Positions 5,367 through 15,984 of a stretch of 64,000 nucleotides of DNA are shown piece by piece (positions within the stretch are counted from its first letter, which is position 1; each line of letters opens with the position of its first letter). The notes beneath the pieces were generated by a model that worked only from the letters and a program-made list of their open reading frames with translations, made no database searches and was not told where the DNA came from. The position numbers were made by a program, and so were the translations under genes. Source of the stretch: Dyella sp. A6 (GTDB taxonomy: Bacteria > Pseudomonadota > Gammaproteobacteria > Xanthomonadales > Rhodanobacteraceae); contig NZ_CP132911.1 of the NCBI RefSeq assembly GCF_036320485.1, forward strand, positions 124,001 through 188,000, in the 5' to 3' direction.

Positions 5367-7361
5367 ATGACCTGGCTCATTGTGACGGCTGTTGCCGTCT
5401 TGATACTGGCGCTGCTGGTGTATGCCTCCAACGCCATCGTCTACATTCCCAACGATCGCGTCGGCATCGTCGAACGCCTGTGGGGCGCTGCATCGCTGGA
5501 TCAGGGGCTGATCGCGCTGAACAGCGAAGTGGGCTATCAGCCGCGGGTGTTGCGCGGCGGTCTGCACTATTTCTTCCCGTTCCAGTACCGCGTGCACAAG
5601 CAGGATCTGGTGACCATTCCGCAGGGCGAGATCGGCTACCTGTTCGCCCGCGACGGCAAGGATCTGGTCGATGGCCAGGCGCTGGGTCGCAGCGTGGACG
5701 GCGGCATCGTCGATGTTGCGTCGTTCCTGCGTGGCGGTGGCCAGAAGGGACCGCAGCGCACGATTCTGCGCGAAGGTACCTATGCGTTGAACCTGGCGCA
5801 GTTCGCGGTGATCACCGCCAATCGCGTCCACGGTCTGCTGCTGTCGCGCGAGGAAGCCGACACCATCGAGCACATGGGCGCGATGCTCAGTGATCGACGC
5901 GGTTTCTGGCCGGTGGTGATCGTCAGCGGCCATGCACGCGGCACCGGCGAGGACATGGCCAACGACATGCTTGGCGTGGTCACCGTGCATGACGGTCCGG
6001 TGCTGCCGCCGGACGAGATCGTGGCGCCGCGGGTCGGCCAGGACCCGACCAATGTGGCGACCTTCCACAACAACTTCCAGAACATCGACGCGTTCCTGCG
6101 CGCCGGCGGCAACCGCGGTCGCCAGCACCAGGTGCTGGTGGAGGGTACGTATTACATCAACCGGCTGTTCGCCACGGTGGATTTCATTCCCAAGACCGTG
6201 GTGCCGGTGGGCTTCGTGGGCGTGGTCGTGTCCTACATCGGCAAGGTGGGTGCGGACCGTTCGGGTGAGGGCTACTCGCATGGCGAGCTGGTCGACAGCG
6301 ATTGCCGCGGCGTGTGGAAGGAACCGCTGCTGCCTGGCAAATATGCGTTCAACACGTATGCGGGCAAGGTGCAGCTGGTGCCGACCACCAACTTCATCCT
6401 GAAATGGACGCCGGAGGTCACCAACATCCACCGCTACGACGAGGACCTGACCGAGGTATCGCTGATCACCAAGGACGCGTTCGAGCCGCTGCTGCCGCTG
6501 TCGGTGGTGGTGCATATCGACTACCGCAAGGCGCCGCTGGTGGTGCAGCGCTTCGGCGACATCAAGCGGCTGGTCGACCAGACGCTGGACCCGATGGTCA
6601 GCGCGTACTTCAAGAACATCGGTCAGACCAAGACGCTGATCCAGCTGATCCAGGACCGTGCGGCGATCCAGCGGCTGGCCGGCAGCGAGATGATGGCGCG
6701 CTTCGCCGCCTACAACCTGGAGCTGCAGGAGGTACTCATCGGCACGCCGCACGGCAGCGCCGGCAACGCGTCCGGTGCGCGTATCGACACCATCCTCAAC
6801 CAGCTGCGCGACCGCCAGGTGGCAATCGAGCAGGTCAGCACCTACGAGTTGCAGGAGCAGTCCGCGATGAAGGAGCGCTCGCTGCGCGAGGCGCGGGCCA
6901 AGACCGACATCCAGGCCGAGCTGACCAATTCGGTGATCCAGGTCGAGATCAAGAAGAACGTGGGCGAGGCGTCGGTGGTGGAGGCGAACAAGCGCGCGGA
7001 GGTGATCGGCATCGATGCCGACGCCGAGCGTCGTCGCCTCAGCGCGGAAGGTGACGGCCGTGCGTCGGCCATCGCGGCGGTCGGCAAGGCAGAAGCCGCG
7101 GCGATCCAGGCCAAGTCGCAGGCGTTGACCGGCGAGGGTGCGCGGCTGCAGCTGATCAACACGCTGGGCACGCAGTTCGCCGAAGCGATCCGCGACGGCA
7201 AGATCGCCATCGTTCCGAAGATCGCCCTCGGTGGCGAAAACGGCGGGCAGGGTCTGGGTTCGCTGATCCAGCTCGCCAGTTCACTGCTGGCCGAGCGGGC
7301 AGACGCGGGTCTGCTTGAAGAAGGAGTCGGCTCGGCGACGGAGTCGACGGAGCGGGCCTGA
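5367..7361 (+). CDS. Flotillin / SPFH-domain protein (YqiK-like)
   Basis: 664 residues from the ATG at 5367, preceded by AAAAGGAATT; upstream in-frame starts lack the hydrophobic N-terminus at the right place. Residues 3-24 form a transmembrane anchor. The SPFH/band-7 region lies around residues 280-460, followed by a long Ala/Glu/Lys-rich coiled-coil (about 510-590) typical of flotillins that organise membrane microdomains. Two copies of a FLRxGG-Gx-Q-L-EGTY-N module are present at residues 115-149 and 238-271, which is unusual. A strong terminator follows. The DUF2170 gene upstream is a plausible partner in envelope-stress or membrane-fluidity response. Confidence 0.85.
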   Translation: MTWLIVTAVAVLILALLVYASNAIVYIPNDRVGIVERLWGAASLDQGLIALNSEVGYQPRVLRGGLHYFFPFQYRVHKQDLVTIPQGEIGYLFARDGKDLVDGQALGRSVDGGIVDVASFLRGGGQKGPQRTILREGTYALNLAQFAVITANRVHGLLLSREEADTIEHMGAMLSDRRGFWPVVIVSGHARGTGEDMANDMLGVVTVHDGPVLPPDEIVAPRVGQDPTNVATFHNNFQNIDAFLRAGGNRGRQHQVLVEGTYYINRLFATVDFIPKTVVPVGFVGVVVSYIGKVGADRSGEGYSHGELVDSDCRGVWKEPLLPGKYAFNTYAGKVQLVPTTNFILKWTPEVTNIHRYDEDLTEVSLITKDAFEPLLPLSVVVHIDYRKAPLVVQRFGDIKRLVDQTLDPMVSAYFKNIGQTKTLIQLIQDRAAIQRLAGSEMMARFAAYNLELQEVLIGTPHGSAGNASGARIDTILNQLRDRQVAIEQVSTYELQEQSAMKERSLREARAKTDIQAELTNSVIQVEIKKNVGEASVVEANKRAEVIGIDADAERRRLSAEGDGRASAIAAVGKAEAAAIQAKSQALTGEGARLQLINTLGTQFAEAIRDGKIAIVPKIALGGENGGQGLGSLIQLASSLLAERADAGLLEEGVGSATESTERA

Positions 7362-7434
7362 GTGGGCCCGGGGTCTGGCCGGATCAGGGACGGAATGTCC
7401 GGCTGATGATGGAGGCGTATGGCAGGGAAGCTTT

Positions 7435-7461
7435 GGCCGGGCAGGGATGCCCGGCCTTTTT
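7435..7461 (+). terminator. Rho-independent terminator after the flotillin gene
   Basis: A perfect 8-base stem (GGCCGGGC / GCCCGGCC) with a 6-base loop is followed by five T residues at 7457-7461. Confidence 0.88.
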
Positions 7462-7483
7462 GTTGTGTGCCGCGCCCGGTGAC

Positions 7484-8050
7484 TCAGCGCTGAGCCTGAC
7501 CGCCCAGCATGCGCTTCAGCACGCCGTCCTTGATGCCGTAGTGGTGATACAACGCGACGGCGGCATGCATGCCGGCCAGCACGATGATGGTCCAGCCGAT
7601 CACATCGTGCAGATTGCCGAAGGTGTGCGACAGGGAGCCGCGGCGTTCGGTAGCCAAGCGCATCGGGAACAGCCCGAAGAACTCGAACGACTCGGCCTGC
7701 GCCCAGCGCCAGGCCAGGCCCAGTGCGACCTGTGCCACCAGCAGCAGGTACAGCAGGTGATGCATGGCCTTGGCGGCCAGGCCCTGCAAGCCTTCCACGG
7801 CCAGCGGCAACCGCCGCCCGCCCGTGGCGCGCCAGGCCAGGCGAATCACCAGCACCACCGCCAGCACGATGCCCAGGGAGATGTGCAGGGAATGCAGTGC
7901 CAGGCGCGTCTGGTGGGAAAAGGCGTCCCAGATCATCGCCAGTGCGAACAGCGTGACGACCAGCAGCGCAGTCAGCCAGTGCAGGGTGATGGTGAGTCCG
8001 TCGTAACGGGTCGGCGTCGCAGCGGCAGGAGTCGAGGTTGCTGGTGTCAT
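7484..8050 (-). CDS. cybB: Cytochrome b561 family membrane protein
   Basis: 188 residues if it starts at 8050 (MTPATSTP); an alternative start at 8083 would add 11 residues, and neither has a strong ribosome-binding site. Four transmembrane helices are visible, with histidines placed as haem ligands: LHWLTALL in helix 1, HSLHISLG in helix 2, MHHLLYLLL in helix 3 and GMHAAVALYHH in helix 4. The family is a dihaem inner-membrane oxidoreductase related to superoxide:ubiquinone oxidation. It is monocistronic, downstream of rpoD and separated from it by a strong hairpin. Confidence 0.88.
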   Translation of the reverse strand: MTPATSTPAAATPTRYDGLTITLHWLTALLVVTLFALAMIWDAFSHQTRLALHSLHISLGIVLAVVLVIRLAWRATGGRRLPLAVEGLQGLAAKAMHHLLYLLLVAQVALGLAWRWAQAESFEFFGLFPMRLATERRGSLSHTFGNLHDVIGWTIIVLAGMHAAVALYHHYGIKDGVLKRMLGGQAQR

Positions 8051-8175
8051 ATGGGTCCGTTCCGCAGGTTGGGGTGCTGTCATGCAGGATATTGCAAGTG
8101 AACGTGAAGCGAAGGCAGCCTGCTGCCACCTGCATGCTAGCCCGTCGAGGCTGTGGAATCCCTGAGTGGCGACAG

Positions 8176-8211
8176 AAACGACAACGGCCGCTTGCGCGGC
8201 CGTTGTCGTTT
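8176..8211. terminator. Strong hairpin terminator between rpoD and cytochrome b561
   Basis: A 16-base perfect stem (AAACGACAACGGCCGC and its inverse, loop TTGC) lies 18 bases beyond the rpoD stop. It ends in GTTT on the minus strand. It is placed to end rpoD transcription. Confidence 0.85.
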
Positions 8212-8229
8212 GTGACTTGAGTTGCTGGC

Positions 8230-10101
<1,872 letters not shown>

Positions 10102-10130
10102 ACCTACCGCCGCGTATGCAGGAACCGATC

Positions 10131-10159
10131 AGTATAACGATGTGATGCTTTTTTGACCA
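10131..10159 (-). promoter_or_regulatory. Predicted rpoD promoter
   Basis: On the minus strand a -35 box TGGTCA (10154-10159) and a -10 box TATACT (10131-10136) are spaced by 17 bases, about 30 bases before the rpoD start codon, which has a GGTAGGT site ahead of it. Confidence 0.65.
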
Positions 10160-10241
10160 GTTTTCAAGGTGGAAAAGTCGTGCGCCCGCCACGCAAGAAT
10201 CGCGCCAGAACGGCGTTTTCTGCGGGTCGTCGAAGCATCGT

Positions 10242-10682
10242 TCAGTGCGCCTCCAGCCAGAAGGTCACCGGACCGTCGTTGACCAGATGCACCTGCATAT
10301 GGGCACCGAAACGTCCAGTTTCCACCCCCGGGTGGGCGGCGCGGGCCAGCTCGACCAAGTGCTCGAAACAGCGGCGTCCGTGCTCGGGCGGCGCGGCCGT
10401 GGTGAAACTGGGGCGGCGCCCGGAGCGGGTGTCGGCGGCAAGGGTGAACTGGCTGACCAGCAGCAGGCCGCCGCCGGTGTCGGCAAGCGAGCGGTTCATC
10501 TTGCCGTCCGCGTCGGCGAACACGCGATAGCCGAGCACCCGTTCGAGCAGACGCCGGGCCTGTGCCTCGCTGTCATCCGGCTGTACCGCGACCAGGGCCA
10601 GCAGTCCGGCACCGATGGCGCCGACGGTCTGGCCGTCGACATCGACATGGGCGTTACTGACACGCTGGATCAGGGCGATCAT
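10242..10682 (-). CDS. dtd: D-aminoacyl-tRNA deacylase
   Basis: 146 residues, the usual length, starting [17 protein letters not shown]; an upstream in-frame start at 10712 would add ten residues not typical of the family. The active-site signatures [17 protein letters not shown] and the C-terminal [10 protein letters not shown] (the GP cross-subunit motif is read as DGPVT) are present. The enzyme hydrolyses D-aminoacyl-tRNAs and is cytoplasmic. It is transcribed towards rpoD; 140 bases containing the rpoD promoter separate them. Confidence 0.95.
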   Translation of the reverse strand: MIALIQRVSNAHVDVDGQTVGAIGAGLLALVAVQPDDSEAQARRLLERVLGYRVFADADGKMNRSLADTGGGLLLVSQFTLAADTRSGRRPSFTTAAPPEHGRRCFEHLVELARAAHPGVETGRFGAHMQVHLVNDGPVTFWLEAH

Positions 10683-10768
10683 GGAGGGCCGTCTGATGGG
10701 ACGCCCAAGCATAGCGACTGGCGTCGTCGAGGCAAGTCCGCGGCGACAGCCGCTACACTGCGTGCCGC

Positions 10769-11665
10769 ATGCGATTCGACATCTACATCATCTATCTGCT
10801 GCTGCGCCTGCTTGGGCGCCTGCCGCTGCGCGTGCTGCATGCCGTCGGGGCATCGTTCGGCCGGCTGGCGTCGTGGCGACATGGCCGTATGGCGCATACC
10901 GTGGCGGTGAACCTGTCGATCACCCGGCCCGGGCTGGACCAGGCGGAACGGACCAGGTTGCAGCGTACGGCACTGGCCGAGGCCGGCAAGTCGGTGGCCG
11001 AAATCGTGAAAATCTGGGGCGGCGGCGCCGAACCCGCGCTGGCCCTGGTTCGCGAGGTGCGTGGCGGCGAGCTTTTCGATGCCGCGCTGGCCTCGGGCAA
11101 GGGTGTGATCATCGCCGCGCCCCACCTAGGCTGCTGGGAACTGCTGAATTACTGGCTGTGCCGCCGCACGTCGATGGCGATCCTGTATCGCCCGCCGCAC
11201 TTTGCCGCGCTGGAACCCCTGCTGCGCCGGGTGCGCGGTGCACTGGCGCCGGAACAGGTGCGTGCCGAGGGTGCCGGCGTGCGTACGCTCTACAAGCGGC
11301 TGGCCGCGGGCGGCACGGTGGGTATCCTGCCTGACCAGAAGCCGCGTGAAGGCGAAGGGCAGATCGCTCCGTTTTTCGGGCGTCCGGCATTGAGCATGGT
11401 GCTGCTGCCCAGGCTGGCCGCGCGTACCGGCGCCACGGTGTTGTATGCCTTTGCCGAGCGCCTGCCGCGGGGGGCGGGTTACCGCATCCATTTCCTGCCG
11501 GCACCCGCCGGGCTGGCCGACCCCGACCTGGAAGTGGCCTGCACGGCGCTGAACCGTGGCGTCGAGGCCTGCATCGAACGGGCTTTCGCGCAGTACCAGT
11601 GGCAGTACCGGCGCTTTTCGGCGCACAACCTGCCGAATCCCTACGCGCGGCCGAAGCAGCCCTGA
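10769..11665 (+). CDS. LpxL/HtrB-family lipid A acyltransferase
   Basis: 298 residues of the Kdo2-lipid IVA lauroyl/myristoyltransferase family (PF03279). The N-terminus has a hydrophobic stretch, then the catalytic HX4E motif as H119-LGCW-E124 in [11 protein letters not shown] second conserved block, [13 protein letters not shown], and PFFGRPA follow in the expected order. It acylates the lipid A precursor at the inner membrane. It starts the envelope-glycan region and is convergent with the TPR gene, with only 16 bases between the stops. Which acyl position it serves cannot be told; the name lpxL or lpxM is therefore not assigned. Confidence 0.88.
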   Translation: MRFDIYIIYLLLRLLGRLPLRVLHAVGASFGRLASWRHGRMAHTVAVNLSITRPGLDQAERTRLQRTALAEAGKSVAEIVKIWGGGAEPALALVREVRGGELFDAALASGKGVIIAAPHLGCWELLNYWLCRRTSMAILYRPPHFAALEPLLRRVRGALAPEQVRAEGAGVRTLYKRLAAGGTVGILPDQKPREGEGQIAPFFGRPALSMVLLPRLAARTGATVLYAFAERLPRGAGYRIHFLPAPAGLADPDLEVACTALNRGVEACIERAFAQYQWQYRRFSAHNLPNPYARPKQP

Positions 11666-11681
11666 CAAGCCCGGGGACGGG

Positions 11682-12008
11682 CTACGTGGTCTTGCCGTCC
11701 GCCTTGTCCAGGCGGCGCAGGAACACCCCCATTTCCTTTTCCGCCTGCTTGTCGCCGTGCCGTTGCGCGGCGGCGATACCTTGTCGCCAGGCATCACCGG
11801 CACCGCTGCTGTCGCCAGCGGCTAGACAGGCCTTGCCCAGCAGCTTCCAGGCCGCCGAATAGGTGGCGTCGAATGCCAGCGCCTGGCGCAGTTCCACGAT
11901 CGCGGCCTGGTGGTCGCCCTGACCGAGCAGCGCGTTGCCCAGCGCGAAGCGCAGCAGCGAGCCATCGCGCGGACCGCCACATTGCGCGCGCAGTGCGTCG
12001 ATATTCAT
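11682..12008 (-). CDS. Small TPR-repeat protein
   Basis: 108 residues starting MNIDALRAQC. Two or three tetratricopeptide-like helical repeats can be seen: LRFALGNALLGQGDHQAAIVEL, then YSAAWKLLGKACLAAGDSSGA. There is no signal peptide or transmembrane segment, so it should be cytoplasmic. Its ATG overlaps the stop of the ArnT-like gene by four bases (ATGA), so translation is probably coupled. It is the last gene of a minus-strand run of four. TPR proteins mediate protein contacts; the partner here is unknown. Confidence 0.75.
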   Translation of the reverse strand: MNIDALRAQCGGPRDGSLLRFALGNALLGQGDHQAAIVELRQALAFDATYSAAWKLLGKACLAAGDSSGAGDAWRQGIAAAQRHGDKQAEKEMGVFLRRLDKADGKTT

Positions 12009-13729
12009 GGCAGGGTGCGGTAGCGCCAGTCGCTGGGGGAATAGACCCGCGTCGGTTCCGCTGGCTCCGGCGGCGTGATGCCGCTGTGCAGGTCGGCCAG
12101 CGTGGCTGCGGGCCACACCACGATCCAGGTCGAACGGAACGGCTGCACGAGCATGGCGTAGCGCAACATCGCGGCGTCGAGCTTGCTCGGGTGGGCGATG
12201 ATCAGTCCATCCGGGTGTGCCTTGGCGAAGGCCAGCAGCGGCGGGTTGCCATAGAGCATGGTGACCGGCTGGCGCAGACGGGCGGCGAAGGTGAACTCGC
12301 CGTCGTAGTTGCCCACCATCGCCAGCGCATGGTGCGCGTCCGCGGCGACGCGTACCAGTCGGGTGCTCGGGCCCAGGTCGAAGCGTGACCACGAGGTCAG
12401 GGTGAACAGCGTATTGAGTCCGAGCGTGCAGATCAGCCCGGCCACGGCCAATCGTCGCATCTCGCCGCGTCCGCGCAGCAGCAACAGCAACCCCAGCAGC
12501 AGGAACAGGGCGCCGAAGAAGCGGCTGTAGCTGGCCAGGCTGACCATCCATTCGCTGTGCAGGCGGTGGCTGGCGACCAGCGCCGGGAGCACGAACAGGA
12601 AGACCGCGAAAGTCATGCTGCACACGCCGAGCGGCCAGGTGCCCAGCCAGGCGCGCCGGGCCAGCGCCGGGCGACGCTCGCGCAGCACCGCCACCGCGCC
12701 GGCCAGCAGCAACGTGGTGCCGGCCAGTTCTGGCAGCAGGTAGTACAGCTGTTTGCCGCGGATCAGCGAGAACACCACGAACGTGGGCAGTACCCAGCAC
12801 AGGGCGAAACGCATGCCCGACGACAGCGGCCGGCGCAGCGTGGCCAGCGCCACCCAGGCACGTGGCCAGCCGATCAGCGGGAACAGCAGCGCGGGCAGCA
12901 TGAGCACGTACCACAGCACCGGATGCGCATGGCTCTGCAGCGGCTTGGCCGTCTGGACCCCGTGGATCACCCGTGCGGCGGTCTGGCTGAAGAACAGCCG
13001 GTGCCGGTAGGCTTCGCCGCCGGCAAAACCGGCGGGCAGCGCCCAGGCCAGCAGCATGACCAGGCCGAGTAGCACGGCCAGCGTGCCGCGGCCGTACCAG
13101 CGTGCCCGGTGAGTGCGTGCCCAGTTGCTCCACAGCGGGCCGAGCAGCCACGGAAACAGCACGTGCAGCAGCATCACCGGGCCCTTGGTCAGCAGGCCAA
13201 ACCCGATGCACAGGCCGAACAGCAACCAGCGCGGTTCCTGCCGGCGCAGGGTCGGAGTCAGGCTCAGCAGGGCCGCCAGTGCCCACATCGCCAGCAGCAC
13301 GTCGTACATCACCTGCAGGCCGAACAGGAAGGCGTAGGACAACGCGAGCAGCATCCACGGCGCGGCCTTGGCCACCCACGGGTGTTCCGGGAACATGCGC
13401 CGCGCGATCACCGACAGCAGCACCAGCTCGGCACCGCCGAAGATCACTTCCAGTACCCGCGGCCACACGTCGTTCACGCCGAACACGAACCAGCCGGCGT
13501 GGATCAGCCAGAACAGCAGCGGCGCCTTTTCGCTGTACGGCTGGCCATTCAGGTGGGGCACCAGCCAGTCGTGGTGTGCCCACATCTCCCAGGCCACCGC
13601 CAGCGTGCGGGTGGAGTACAGCGGCATCGGCCCGTGCGAGAAGATCGCCAGCAGGGCGGCAACGGTCCACAGCGGCAGCCACGGCCACAGGGAACGAAGG
13701 TGTTCGGAGCGGCTGTAGGCGTTCGACAC
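12005..13729 (-). CDS. ArnT-like glycosyltransferase (GT39/GT83-type membrane protein)
   Basis: 574 residues with about 11-12 transmembrane helices. The N-terminal periplasmic loop reads STRTLAVAWEMW, then DWLVPHLNGQPYSEKAPL, which matches the loop of ArnT/PMT-type transferases that move a sugar from an undecaprenyl-phosphate donor to lipid A or another acceptor. Where ArnT proteins usually carry an acidic pair (DE) this one has Ser-Thr, so the substrate or mechanism may differ. It lies 42 bases after the CDP-glycerol-transferase-like gene and overlaps the TPR gene. The acceptor is unknown. Confidence 0.75.
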   Translation of the reverse strand: MSNAYSRSEHLRSLWPWLPLWTVAALLAIFSHGPMPLYSTRTLAVAWEMWAHHDWLVPHLNGQPYSEKAPLLFWLIHAGWFVFGVNDVWPRVLEVIFGGAELVLLSVIARRMFPEHPWVAKAAPWMLLALSYAFLFGLQVMYDVLLAMWALAALLSLTPTLRRQEPRWLLFGLCIGFGLLTKGPVMLLHVLFPWLLGPLWSNWARTHRARWYGRGTLAVLLGLVMLLAWALPAGFAGGEAYRHRLFFSQTAARVIHGVQTAKPLQSHAHPVLWYVLMLPALLFPLIGWPRAWVALATLRRPLSSGMRFALCWVLPTFVVFSLIRGKQLYYLLPELAGTTLLLAGAVAVLRERRPALARRAWLGTWPLGVCSMTFAVFLFVLPALVASHRLHSEWMVSLASYSRFFGALFLLLGLLLLLRGRGEMRRLAVAGLICTLGLNTLFTLTSWSRFDLGPSTRLVRVAADAHHALAMVGNYDGEFTFAARLRQPVTMLYGNPPLLAFAKAHPDGLIIAHPSKLDAAMLRYAMLVQPFRSTWIVVWPAATLADLHSGITPPEPAEPTRVYSPSDWRYRTLP

Positions 13730-13771
13730 GAAAAGGACCTTGGTGGAAACGACAGGGATTCTAGCGGGCGC

Positions 13772-14815
13772 TCAGCGCGGCAGGCGTGCCGGGCCCCAGT
13801 AACCGATACGACGACGGATCTTCAGCTTGCGCCAGAAGTTCCAGGGCTTGAGCCTGCGGTTGCGCCCGCCCGCCGCGATGAAGGTGTCGATGGCATCGAG
13901 GATGCGCTCGCTCGAGCGGCCGTCATGATACGGATGGATCGCGTCGGCATAGTCGCGGATCGCCTGCATCAGTTCGGGCGGTCGCGCCAGCGCACGCTCG
14001 ATCGCGGGCTCGAAGTCCTGCGGGTCGTCGATGTCGATCAGCTGCGGGCCGGGCCGGCGGTTGCGGAAGGTGACCACCGGCTTGCCGGTGAGCAGGAACT
14101 CGTTCAGTGCGGACGAGGTGTCCGAGCACATCATGTCCACCTGCGGAAACAGTTCGAGGATGTTGTCGTTCTCGGCGAAGCGCAGGTGCTCGTTCTGCAA
14201 CGCCTTGAACTTCGCCACCGTGTCCGGGTTCATCTTCGGGTGGAAGGTGACGATCCAGCGCCAGCGACCGTCACGCGAAAGCCGCTTCACTTCCTCGTAC
14301 AGCGTTTCGGCCGCGCTCCACGAAGGCGAGAACGTGGAGTGATACAGGATCACCGGCGGCTGGCGCACCGGCTGCGGCGGCCCGGCCAGTTCGCGCATGA
14401 ACGGGTCGAGCTTGGGAAAGCCGGTCTGGATCACGCTGAAATGGCCTTCGCGGTCGGCAATCGCCTGGAACTGCGCGGTGTCGCGCGGACCGGTGGTGCA
14501 GTACAGGTCGAAGAAACCGCGCACATAGATGTGACGCGGTTTGCCGGCGTCGAAGCCGTGGAAGGTCTCCACTTTCACGCCGGGGAAGAAATGCGGAACC
14601 GCATTGGACGAGGTGATCACCGCGCGCGGTTTCCATGCACGCACCTGCTCGACGGTCAGCAGACGCTCGTCGTCGTGCAGGTCTTCCGCGCCGGGGCCGT
14701 CGAAGAACCAAGCGGCCTCGTCGCCACGAGCGCGGATGGCGGCCTGGACCGGGCGCAGGATGGCCAGCGCATAGCGCTCGGAGCCATACAGCAGGTAATG
14801 CTTTGGTTCGCTCAT
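13772..14815 (-). CDS. CDP-glycerol glycerophosphotransferase-like protein
   Basis: 347 residues from the ATG at 14815, which overlaps the stop of the upstream glycosyltransferase by one base (TGATG). The C-terminal half has the family signature: WIVTFHPKMNPDTV, then DMMCSDTSSALNEFLLTGKPVV. Related proteins (PF04464) transfer glycerol phosphate or act as nucleotide-sugar-like transferases in surface polymers. There is no transmembrane segment; it is probably peripheral at the inner membrane. Its position between an LPS-core glycosyltransferase and an ArnT-like gene suggests it modifies LPS core or O-antigen. The donor is not shown by the sequence. Confidence 0.7.
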   Translation of the reverse strand: MSEPKHYLLYGSERYALAILRPVQAAIRARGDEAAWFFDGPGAEDLHDDERLLTVEQVRAWKPRAVITSSNAVPHFFPGVKVETFHGFDAGKPRHIYVRGFFDLYCTTGPRDTAQFQAIADREGHFSVIQTGFPKLDPFMRELAGPPQPVRQPPVILYHSTFSPSWSAAETLYEEVKRLSRDGRWRWIVTFHPKMNPDTVAKFKALQNEHLRFAENDNILELFPQVDMMCSDTSSALNEFLLTGKPVVTFRNRRPGPQLIDIDDPQDFEPAIERALARPPELMQAIRDYADAIHPYHDGRSSERILDAIDTFIAAGGRNRRLKPWNFWRKLKIRRRIGYWGPARLPR

Positions 14816-15630
14816 CAGCGGTCGATGCCATGTCGTTGGAGCTGGTTGGCCGCCTGCGCCACCGACTCCGGGTTGTGGACCATTTCGTAGTAGCGCATGC
14901 GCTTGTACGCCGCGTAGGTGGCGGCGGTGTGGGCGATCATGTAGCCGCGCCAGCCGTCCAGGAAGGCCAGCCGGAACAGGTAGTCCTTGATGAAGGCCAG
15001 CGCGAACACCAGCGGCGTTTGCCACATGCGCACCGGCTTGCCGCGGTCGAGCCAGTCGCGGCATTTCAGTTCGGCGTAACGCAATACCTTGAGCTGCTTG
15101 TGCGCCAGGGTCGGGTTGTTGGCGTGGTCGAACGGGGCGTCGAAGGTCGGCGCCGCGCCCTCGAAGCGCAGCGACTCGTGCACGCGGGCGTCGCTCCAGC
15201 GGGCCCGGTCGCGGTGGTACAGCCGTGCCAGCTTCTCGCCCACGTTGGGCCGGTACCAGCGCATCGGCCGGCCCATGTAGATGGTGCGGCGGCGCAGCCA
15301 GGCGGCCGGTGTCGCGCTGTCCATCAGGGCGGGCAGGCGGCGTTCGAGCTCGGCCGCCAGCTCGGGCGAGAGGTATTCGTCGGCATCCAGCACCAGAATC
15401 CAGTCGTGGCTGCACTGGGCGCTGGCGACATTGCGTTGCGCCCCGAAACCCAGCCAGTCCTGGTGCAGCACCCGCGCGCCGTGCGCCTGGGCGATGGCCA
15501 CGGTGTCGTCGTCGCTGCCCGAATCCACTACCAGCTTTTCGGCAGCGAACGGCACGCTGTCCAGGCAGCGGGCGATGCTGTCGGCTTCGTTGTGGGTGAT
15601 GACGGCGAGCGTGATGGGCAGGGTCGGCAT
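14815..15630 (-). CDS. GT2 glycosyltransferase of LPS core (WaaE/KdtX-like)
   Basis: 271 residues. The GT-A fold is shown by LAVITHNEADSIARCLDSV, VVDSGSDDDT and the metal-binding DAD in LVLDADEYLSPE. The middle and C-terminal parts (RRRTIYMGRPMRWYRPN, YRVHES-like ARVHESL) resemble the WaaE/KdtX group, which adds glucose to heptose in the LPS inner core. It is the first gene of the minus-strand run of four. A 354-base gap separates it from the divergent O-antigen ligase gene. Confidence 0.82.
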   Translation of the reverse strand: MPTLPITLAVITHNEADSIARCLDSVPFAAEKLVVDSGSDDDTVAIAQAHGARVLHQDWLGFGAQRNVASAQCSHDWILVLDADEYLSPELAAELERRLPALMDSATPAAWLRRRTIYMGRPMRWYRPNVGEKLARLYHRDRARWSDARVHESLRFEGAAPTFDAPFDHANNPTLAHKQLKVLRYAELKCRDWLDRGKPVRMWQTPLVFALAFIKDYLFRLAFLDGWRGYMIAHTAATYAAYKRMRYYEMVHNPESVAQAANQLQRHGIDR

Positions 15631-15984
15631 GCGCCCATTCTAACGGTCAGGCCGCTGTCGGCGATGCCCGGAATTCACGGTCCGCGACGCATGTATTTGC
15701 GCTTGGGGCACGAAAGCGGCACGCATGTTGAGCAATGCCGGGGGTGGCATGTAAGGTGCGCCATGCGGCACTCCCCGGTGGGCTGGGCTTCAGTCGTACC
15801 GCTGCATGATCCAGCTCCAGACGTCGCGCGCACGAGGATGCATGCGCGCGTGCGCACACCTGCGTGTGGCGATCGAACTGGCACACATGTGGTCGGGACG
15901 GATGTCATGGCGGCATGACGTCCGGCCGCGCCGGGATTGCTGGAAACCTGTTCCGCTGGATCGTTGAATGGAAAGCATGCGCGC
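15631..15984. promoter_or_regulatory. Divergent intergenic region between the WaaE-like and waaL genes
   Basis: 354 bases without a recognised gene. It must hold the promoters of both divergent glycan operons. Visible structure is limited to GC-rich palindromes: GTCATG/CATGAC around 15904-15919 and two GCATGCGCGC-type tracts near 15840 and 15973. I find no -35/-10 pair that I would call. Confidence 0.4.

Noticed and set aside
15709..15730. GGCACGCATGTTGAG as a sigma-54 promoter before waaL
   Set aside because: The -12 element should be GC but reads GA, and it lies about 260 bases from the start codon.
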